This document shows positions 5,908-10,327 of a stretch of 10,327 nt of DNA, piece after piece. The stretch comes from an uncultured Anaerosporobacter sp. (GTDB taxonomy: Bacteria > Bacillota > Clostridia > Lachnospirales > Lachnospiraceae), in the NCBI GenBank assembly GCA_945787925.1, contig CALZJY010000044.1, forward strand, positions 1-10,327, in the 5' to 3' direction. The number at the start of each line of letters is the position of its first letter. Position 1 is the stretch's first letter. Both the position numbers and the translations under genes were made by a program. Below the pieces are notes generated by a model. That model ran no database searches, was not told where the DNA came from, and saw only the letters and a program-made list of their open reading frames with translations.

Positions 5908-7219
5908 TTACTTTATTTGCCTCTACACGAGCATAGATATGTGGCTTGTAGACTGGTTGTGTCTCCCCAATCGTATATGCCTTTTTAAATATGCGGGCCG
6001 CGCTTTCGATGGATGCTTCGTTATTTGTATAAAGAACGCCTAATACGTCACCCTTCTTCACGACATCGCCGTATTTCTTCTCTAAGAAAATTCCCGCACT
6101 ATAGTCGATGATGCTTTCTTTCGTTTCACGCCCTGCACCAAGGACCATAGATGCGATTCCGATTTCTTCCGTATTGATATGATTGATATATCCATCGGCT
6201 TCCGCCTTTACTTCGTAATGGCAGGCTGCTTGTTCAAAGTTTGCAGGGTCTTCGATTACGGATACGTCTCCGCCTTGAGCCGCGATGAATTCTTTTAATT
6301 TCTCTAACGCTTTTCCAGAACGGATTGCCTCTTTTACTTGTTCCTTACACTCTTCAAGGCTTCCTTTTTCTGCAATATACATCATGTTTGCCGCTAATTC
6401 TACACATACTTCTGTCAGGTCTTTTGGCCCTTCTCCTCGTAATGTCATCACGGCTTCTTTTACTTCTAATGCATTTCCGATATAGTTTCCTAATGGGCTG
6501 TCCATATCTGTAATCAATGCTACGGTTCTACGGTTGTTATGTTCACCGATGGCTACCATCTTCTTCGCTAACTCCGTAGAATCCTCTACCGTCTTCATAA
6601 ATGCGCCGCTACCAGTCTTAACATCTAATAAGATGCAGTCGCTTCCTGCTGCAAGCTTCTTGCTCATGATGGATGCTGCGATTAATGGAATGCTCTCTAC
6701 TGTTGCAGTTACGTCACGTAATGCGTACATTTTTTTATCGGCTGGGGCTAGATTGCCTGTTTGTCCAATCACGCTCACACCTACCTTATTTACGATTTCA
6801 AAGAATTTTTCCTCCGGAATATCTGTCAGGAATCCTGGGATACTTTCTAACTTATCCACGGTTCCTCCTGTATGGCCGAGACCACGTCCTGACATCTTCG
6901 CTACCTTGACGCCGCAAGCAGCTACGATCGGAGTCACGATTAGGGTTGTCTTATCTCCAACTCCTCCTGTGGAATGCTTATCTACCTTGATTCCCTTGAT
7001 TGGACTAAGGTCTACCATATCCCCAGAATGAGCCATACAATCCGTAAGGATTGCGGTTTCTTCATCTGTCATCCCTTGAAAATAGATCGCCATCAGCATG
7101 GATGCCATCTGATAATCAGGAATCTCCCCTTTCGTATACTCGCTTACCATATATGTAAGCTCTTCCTTTGTTAATTCTAATCCGCTTCGCTTTTTCATTA
7201 TTAGATCATACATACGCAT
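5897..7219 (-). CDS. pdp: Pyrimidine-nucleoside phosphorylase
   Basis: The enzyme splits thymidine, deoxyuridine and uridine with phosphate into base plus (deoxy)ribose-1-phosphate in the cytoplasm. It has 440 residues, typical of bacterial family members. The phosphate loop KHSTGGVGDK is at 81-90 and the family signature SGRGLGHTGGTVDK at 110-123. Base-binding residues Arg168, Ser183 and Lys187 fall at the numbers known for the Bacillus-type enzyme. Lys108 just before the signature, where thymidine-only phosphorylases have Met, favours broad pyrimidine use over a DeoA-type thymidine phosphorylase. The start at 7219 has an AGGTG ribosome site 7 bases upstream; a second ATG two codons later is possible but worse placed. 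It is the last gene of the deo operon, 77 bases after deoC. Confidence 0.95.
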   Translation of the reverse strand: MRMYDLIMKKRSGLELTKEELTYMVSEYTKGEIPDYQMASMLMAIYFQGMTDEETAILTDCMAHSGDMVDLSPIKGIKVDKHSTGGVGDKTTLIVTPIVAACGVKVAKMSGRGLGHTGGTVDKLESIPGFLTDIPEEKFFEIVNKVGVSVIGQTGNLAPADKKMYALRDVTATVESIPLIAASIMSKKLAAGSDCILLDVKTGSGAFMKTVEDSTELAKKMVAIGEHNNRRTVALITDMDSPLGNYIGNALEVKEAVMTLRGEGPKDLTEVCVELAANMMYIAEKGSLEECKEQVKEAIRSGKALEKLKEFIAAQGGDVSVIEDPANFEQAACHYEVKAEADGYINHINTEEIGIASMVLGAGRETKESIIDYSAGIFLEKKYGDVVKKGDVLGVLYTNNEASIESAARIFKKAYTIGETQPVYKPHIYARVEANKVTMF

Positions 7220-7261
7220 ACAAACACACCTGCTTTCTTACATAAACAAACTAACTTCAAA

Positions 7262-7298
7262 GGATGGAAGCACAGCTGTACTCCCATCCCTATTTTTT
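7262..7298. repeat. Imperfect hairpin between deoC and pdp
   Basis: GGATGG (7262-7267) pairs with CCATCC (7284-7289); AG/CT and the internal palindrome ACAGCTGT (7272-7279) can extend the stem with mismatches. On the + strand six T follow (7293-7298, overlapping the deoC stop codon), while on the - strand only TTT follows. It therefore looks more like a terminator for antisense RNA, or an intercistronic processing/stability stem, than a stop for the operon. Confidence 0.5.
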
Positions 7299-7968
7299 AG
7301 TACGTACCTTCGGATACGTTTTCTTGATTCATGATTTTTACTAATCTGCTAGTACCAAGTCTTTCAGCACCTAATCCACAGAATCTTTCTGCATCATCAA
7401 AGGAGGAAATTCCGCCTGCTGCTTTCATTTTCACGCCTTCTCCGATATGTTTTGCGAATAACTCGATATCAGCGAATGTCGCACCTGCTGTGGAGAAGCC
7501 TGTGCTTGTTTTGATATAATCCGCTCCTGCATTTGTCACAACTTCGCACATTTTGATTTTTTCTTCTTCTGTAAGAAGACAAGTCTCAATGATTACTTTT
7601 AAGATGCGTTCTCCGCAGGCTGCTTTGATTGCACGGATTTCTTCTTCCACTTGATCAAACTTTCCTGCTTTTACGTCACCGATGTTGATTACCATATCGA
7701 TTTCGTCTGCACCGTTTGCAATTGCGTCTTTTGTTTCAAATACCTTTACAGCAGTCGTGTTATATCCATTTGGGAAACCGATAACTGTACATAATTTTAC
7801 TTGGTCTTTTACATACTCTTTTGCTTCTTTGATAAAACCTGGAGCAATACATACGCTTGCACAACCATATTTGATTGCATCATCACAAATTGTTTTAATC
7901 TCTGCAAATGTTGCACCTTGTGCTAATAATGTATGGTCAACCTTTGCTAAAATCTCGTTCTTCGTCAT
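7297..7968 (-). CDS. deoC: Deoxyribose-phosphate aldolase
   Basis: This class I aldolase cleaves 2-deoxyribose-5-phosphate to glyceraldehyde-3-phosphate and acetaldehyde in the cytoplasm. At 223 residues it has the common Gram-positive length. The N-terminal VDHTLL (10-15), Asp91 in DEIDMVINIG, the Schiff-base Lys153 in DYIKTSTGFSTAGAT and Lys182 in MKAAGGI correspond to the catalytic Asp and two Lys of the E. coli enzyme, so it should be active. The start is fixed by a GGAGG site (7978-7982) 9 bases upstream, inside the 17-base gap after deoD. It uses the sugar phosphate produced by DeoB and so forms the exit of the pathway into glycolysis. Confidence 0.97.
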   Translation of the reverse strand: MTKNEILAKVDHTLLAQGATFAEIKTICDDAIKYGCASVCIAPGFIKEAKEYVKDQVKLCTVIGFPNGYNTTAVKVFETKDAIANGADEIDMVINIGDVKAGKFDQVEEEIRAIKAACGERILKVIIETCLLTEEEKIKMCEVVTNAGADYIKTSTGFSTAGATFADIELFAKHIGEGVKMKAAGGISSFDDAERFCGLGAERLGTSRLVKIMNQENVSEGTY

Positions 7969-7985
7969 CTTTCGCTTCCTCCGTC

Positions 7986-8687
7986 TTATGCCATTTCTAA
8001 TGCAATTTCCATCATATCATTGAATGTATTTTGTCTATCTTCTGCAGATAATTCTTCTCCAGTATATAAGTGATCACTGATTGTTAAGATTGCTAATGCT
8101 TTCTTTCCTAATTTTGCTGCATTCATGTAAAGACCTGCTGCTTCCATTTCTACACATAGAACGCCCATGTCTCTCCATTTTTGGTTTGCAGATTTGTCTG
8201 CATTGTAGAAGATATCAGAAGATAATACGTTTCCTACTACTGCCTTGATATCCTTTTCTCTTGCTACGTTTACTGCTTTTTCTACTAACTCATAGCTTGC
8301 GATTGGAGCGAATGTTCCTTGTAAACCATATTGGCATGCATAGTTAGAATCTGTACATGCACCCATTCCGATTACGATGTCACGAAGTTTTACATCGTCT
8401 TGCATTCCGCCTGCGGATCCGATACGGATGATGCTTTCTACACCGTAGAAGCTATATAATTCATAAGAGTAGATACCGATGGATGGGATACCCATTCCGC
8501 CGCCCATAACACTTATTCTCTTTCCTTTATACGTTCCTGTATAACCAAACATGTTACGTACTGTGTTAAAGCATTCTACGTCTTCTAAATATGTCTCAGC
8601 GATATATTTTGCACGTAAAGGATCTCCTGGCATTAATACTGTTTTTGCAATTTGGCCTTCTACGGCCGCGTTATGTGGTGTTGACAT
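7986..8687 (-). CDS. deoD: Purine-nucleoside phosphorylase, hexameric DeoD type
   Basis: The enzyme converts inosine, guanosine, adenosine and their deoxy forms plus phosphate into free base and (deoxy)ribose-1-phosphate. At 233 residues it is full length. Counting Met as 1, the residues known from E. coli DeoD are all present: His5, the phosphate-site Gly21, Arg25 and Arg88, the inter-subunit Arg44, Ser91 in RIGSAGG, the VEMEA ribose-site motif at 179-183 with Glu182, and the catalytic Asp205 in TISDH with Arg218. The Asp205 form allows adenosine as well as 6-oxopurines. An AGGAGG ribosome site (8695-8700) sits 7 bases before the ATG. It lies 30 bases after deoB and 17 before deoC, so it is transcribed in the same operon. 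Confidence 0.97.
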   Translation of the reverse strand: MSTPHNAAVEGQIAKTVLMPGDPLRAKYIAETYLEDVECFNTVRNMFGYTGTYKGKRISVMGGGMGIPSIGIYSYELYSFYGVESIIRIGSAGGMQDDVKLRDIVIGMGACTDSNYACQYGLQGTFAPIASYELVEKAVNVAREKDIKAVVGNVLSSDIFYNADKSANQKWRDMGVLCVEMEAAGLYMNAAKLGKKALAILTISDHLYTGEELSAEDRQNTFNDMMEIALEMA

Positions 8688-8717
8688 AATTGTTCCTCCT
8701 AGTACTTGGAATTGTTT

Positions 8718-9893
8718 TTATTTCATCATTTCTTTTAGCATGGACGTACCTTTGATGTCTACGTCTACGCCAAAGTAATCTAAGATGGTTGCTCCAATAT
8801 CAGAGAATGTATCTCTAATATGAAGATTTGCATCCTCTTTTAATTTTTTGCCATACGCAATAAATGGCGTATATTCTCTAGAGTGGTCCGTACTTGCAGT
8901 ACTTGGATCGCATCCATGATCGGCTGTGATCATTAAGATGTCATCCTCCCTAAGTCCTGCCATGATTTCAGGAAGCTTGCTGTCGAAGTACGTAAGCGCC
9001 TTCGCATATCCTTCCACATCATTTCTATGACCATACTTCATATCAAAATCTACTAAGTTTACAAAGCATAGACCGTTAAAGTCTTTCTTTGTATATTCAA
9101 TTGTTCGTTCGATTCCATCTGCATTGTCTTTCGTACGAACAGCTTCCGTAATGCCCTTTCCAGCAAAGATGTCGCTAATCTTACCAACCGCAATGACATC
9201 AAAGCCTTCTCGGCTTAATGTATCGAGCATCGTATTTTGTGGTGGCTGTAATGAATAGTCATGTCTTCTTGACGTTCTTTGGAAGTTTCCAACTTCGCCT
9301 TCAAATGGTCTTGCAATAACACGACCTACGCCGAATTTCCCTGTGCATAATCGTCTTGCAATTTCGCAATATTCATATAACTGCTCAATTGGCACGATTT
9401 CTTCATGGGCTGCGATTTGGAATACGCTATCAGCAGATGTATATACGATTAGCGCTCCTGTTTCCATATGTTCTTTTCCATAGTCTCTGATTACATCGGT
9501 TCCAGAGTATGGCTTGTTACAGATGACTTTACGTCCTGTTTCTTTTTCAAATGCATCTAATAATTCTCTTGGGAATCCTTCTGGGAATGTAGGAAGTGGT
9601 TCATTTGAGATAATTCCTGAGATTTCCCAATGTCCAATCGTCGTATCCTTACCTTTAGAAGATTCACTCATTTTTGCATAAACAGCAGTTGGATGTAGTC
9701 CCTGTTTCTTGTCTTCCATGACTTCTACGCCATCAATTGCGAAAAGTCCTAGCTTCTCCATGTTTGGCATGGAAAAATGGCTATTCATAGAAGCTGCTCT
9801 TAATGTGTTGCTGCCTTCATCGTTATAGCTTGCAGCATCAGGAAGTTCCCCAATACCTACACTATCTAATACAATCAAAAATACACGTTTCAT
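8718..9893 (-). CDS. deoB: Phosphopentomutase
   Basis: The enzyme interconverts (deoxy)ribose-1-phosphate and the 5-phosphate, linking DeoD and Pdp to DeoC. At 391 residues it is full length and belongs to the alkaline phosphatase superfamily. Metal ligands are visible as Asp10 (VLDSVGIG), Asp284 and His289 (DFDMKYGH), Asp325 and His326 (TADHG) and His337 (TDHSRE). Thr85 in KGKDTTIGHWE is the phosphorylated nucleophile, at the same number as in the Bacillus cereus enzyme; Asp155 in YTSADSVFQIAAHEE is also conserved. The cap domain fills about residues 100-220. An AGGAGGT site (9903-9909) lies 9 bases before the ATG. It is the first gene of the deo operon, and the promoter must lie in the 189-base spacer upstream. 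Confidence 0.97.
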   Translation of the reverse strand: MKRVFLIVLDSVGIGELPDAASYNDEGSNTLRAASMNSHFSMPNMEKLGLFAIDGVEVMEDKKQGLHPTAVYAKMSESSKGKDTTIGHWEISGIISNEPLPTFPEGFPRELLDAFEKETGRKVICNKPYSGTDVIRDYGKEHMETGALIVYTSADSVFQIAAHEEIVPIEQLYEYCEIARRLCTGKFGVGRVIARPFEGEVGNFQRTSRRHDYSLQPPQNTMLDTLSREGFDVIAVGKISDIFAGKGITEAVRTKDNADGIERTIEYTKKDFNGLCFVNLVDFDMKYGHRNDVEGYAKALTYFDSKLPEIMAGLREDDILMITADHGCDPSTASTDHSREYTPFIAYGKKLKEDANLHIRDTFSDIGATILDYFGVDVDIKGTSMLKEMMK

Positions 9894-10018
9894 AGTAAGT
9901 GTACCTCCTATATTTTATATTCTATTTCAAGCCGCAAAAACACTTGTGGTCAGAATTCTCGTTATAGTAATTTGAAAATAATGAAAAAATATACCTAACA
10001 ATAAACAAACCAACTAAT

Positions 10019-10040
10019 AATGTTATTATACAATAACATT
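10019..10040. promoter_or_regulatory. Perfect 22-bp palindrome upstream of the deo operon
   Basis: AATGTTATT (10019-10027) and AATAACATT (10032-10040) are perfect inverted arms around ATAC. A - strand TATAAT (10024-10029) lies inside it, so a bound protein would cover a possible -10 box; however, I see no good -35 at 16-18 bases (the nearest, TTGTAG, is about 20 away). It looks like an operator for the deo genes, about 125 bases before deoB. The spacing does not fit a Rex site. Confidence 0.5.
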
Positions 10041-10082
10041 CTCCTTTTTTCTACAAAATTCCCGCTCTGGTTTATTTATCCA

Positions 10083-10327
10083 TCAATCATTCTCAACGTC
10101 GATTTCATATGTAACAATCCATTCATACAGCGCATCAAACATAGGAAGCAGTCCCATTTCCTTCTTCGTCAGGGAATACTCCACCTTTGGTGGAATGGTT
10201 GGATATTCGGTCCGTAAAATCAGCCCATCCTGCTCTAATTCCTTTAGCTGGCTGCTAAGCACCTTATGGCTGATCGGGTCGGCATTCCGCTTTAATTGTC
10301 CGTAACGGATTACTTCTTCATAGCCGA
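10083..10327 (-). CDS. HxlR-type winged-helix regulator, C-terminal part (5' end outside window)
   Basis: The frame enters at the right edge and ends with TGA (10083-10085), showing 80 residues of a family that is usually 100-120 long. The piece RYGQLKRNADPISHKVLSSQ followed by LKELEQDGLI is the HxlR recognition helix and following helix; RTEYPTIPPKVEYSLT is the family's wing, and LLPMFDALYEWI is the C-terminal dimer helix. HxlR proteins are small DNA-binding dimers, several of which sense electrophiles or thiol stress. The missing N-terminus is where a sensing cysteine usually sits, so the signal cannot be judged; no Cys is visible in the part shown. The gene points toward the deo operon on the same strand, with 189 bases between and no clear terminator, so some read-through is conceivable. 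Confidence 0.88.
   Translation of the reverse strand, partial: GYEEVIRYGQLKRNADPISHKVLSSQLKELEQDGLILRTEYPTIPPKVEYSLTKKEMGLLPMFDALYEWIVTYEIDVEND

Noticed and set aside
5743..5988. Open + strand frame of 81 codons between the glycosyltransferase and pdp.
   Set aside because: It runs through the deo terminator hairpins and into pdp antisense, with no ribosome site.
6534..7031. Long open frame (165 codons) on the + strand opposite pdp.
   Set aside because: It is antisense to a certain gene with intact catalytic motifs, has no ribosome site, and its composition mirrors pdp codons. Several similar shadows lie opposite deoC, deoD, the permease and the glycosyltransferase.
9976..10036. Tiny - strand frame (ATG, 14 codons) inside the deo leader, preceded by AAAAAAGGAG.
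   Set aside because: The purine run is only about one base from the ATG, too close for initiation, and the ATG lies inside the palindrome, so the match is best seen as a by-product of AT-rich DNA.
10019..10040. Palindrome considered as a Rex (redox) operator.
   Set aside because: The Rex consensus needs TGTTA and TAACA six bases apart; here they are eight apart and the flanks differ.

Overview
The window looks like ordinary chromosome from a low-GC Gram-positive anaerobe. The protein style and gene order suggest a clostridium, probably Lachnospiraceae; this is an inference from family resemblance, not a measured placement. Strong AGGAGG-type ribosome sites, AT-rich spacers with sigma-A-like promoters, and stem-loop plus T-tract terminators all fit. 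No mobile element, CRISPR array, tRNA or rRNA was seen.

Left part (1-3647). The 3' end of a LysR-type regulator reads rightward and meets a leftward ABC export operon at a shared two-way terminator. The operon is an ATPase followed by an ABC-2 permease of the NatAB/YhaQP type. It has its own promoter at 3048-3077. Upstream lies a separately terminated Lrp/AsnC regulator.

Middle (3648-5896). A 374-bp AT-rich divergent spacer separates lrp from a rightward PAP2-like membrane phosphatase/transferase gene. On the lrp side it holds a promoter, a terminator-shaped hairpin and a second stem; on the PAP2 side a promoter with repeat elements. The PAP2 gene converges on a leftward family 2 glycosyltransferase, and the shared two-way terminator is built largely from the last codons of the PAP2 gene.

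Right part (5897-9893). A complete leftward nucleoside-catabolism operon runs deoB-deoD-deoC-pdp. DeoD and Pdp split purine and pyrimidine (deoxy)nucleosides with phosphate to give (deoxy)ribose-1-phosphate, DeoB moves the phosphate to carbon 5, and DeoC cleaves deoxyribose-5-phosphate to glyceraldehyde-3-phosphate and acetaldehyde. Catalytic residues are intact in all four. A perfect 22-bp palindrome lies upstream of deoB. The window ends in the 3' part of an HxlR-type regulator gene on the same strand.

I see no convincing new multi-gene system. The features most worth a second look are non-coding: the terminator-like hairpin in the lrp leader, the long inverted repeat between lrp and the ABC operon, the palindrome upstream of deoB, and terminators embedded in coding ends.
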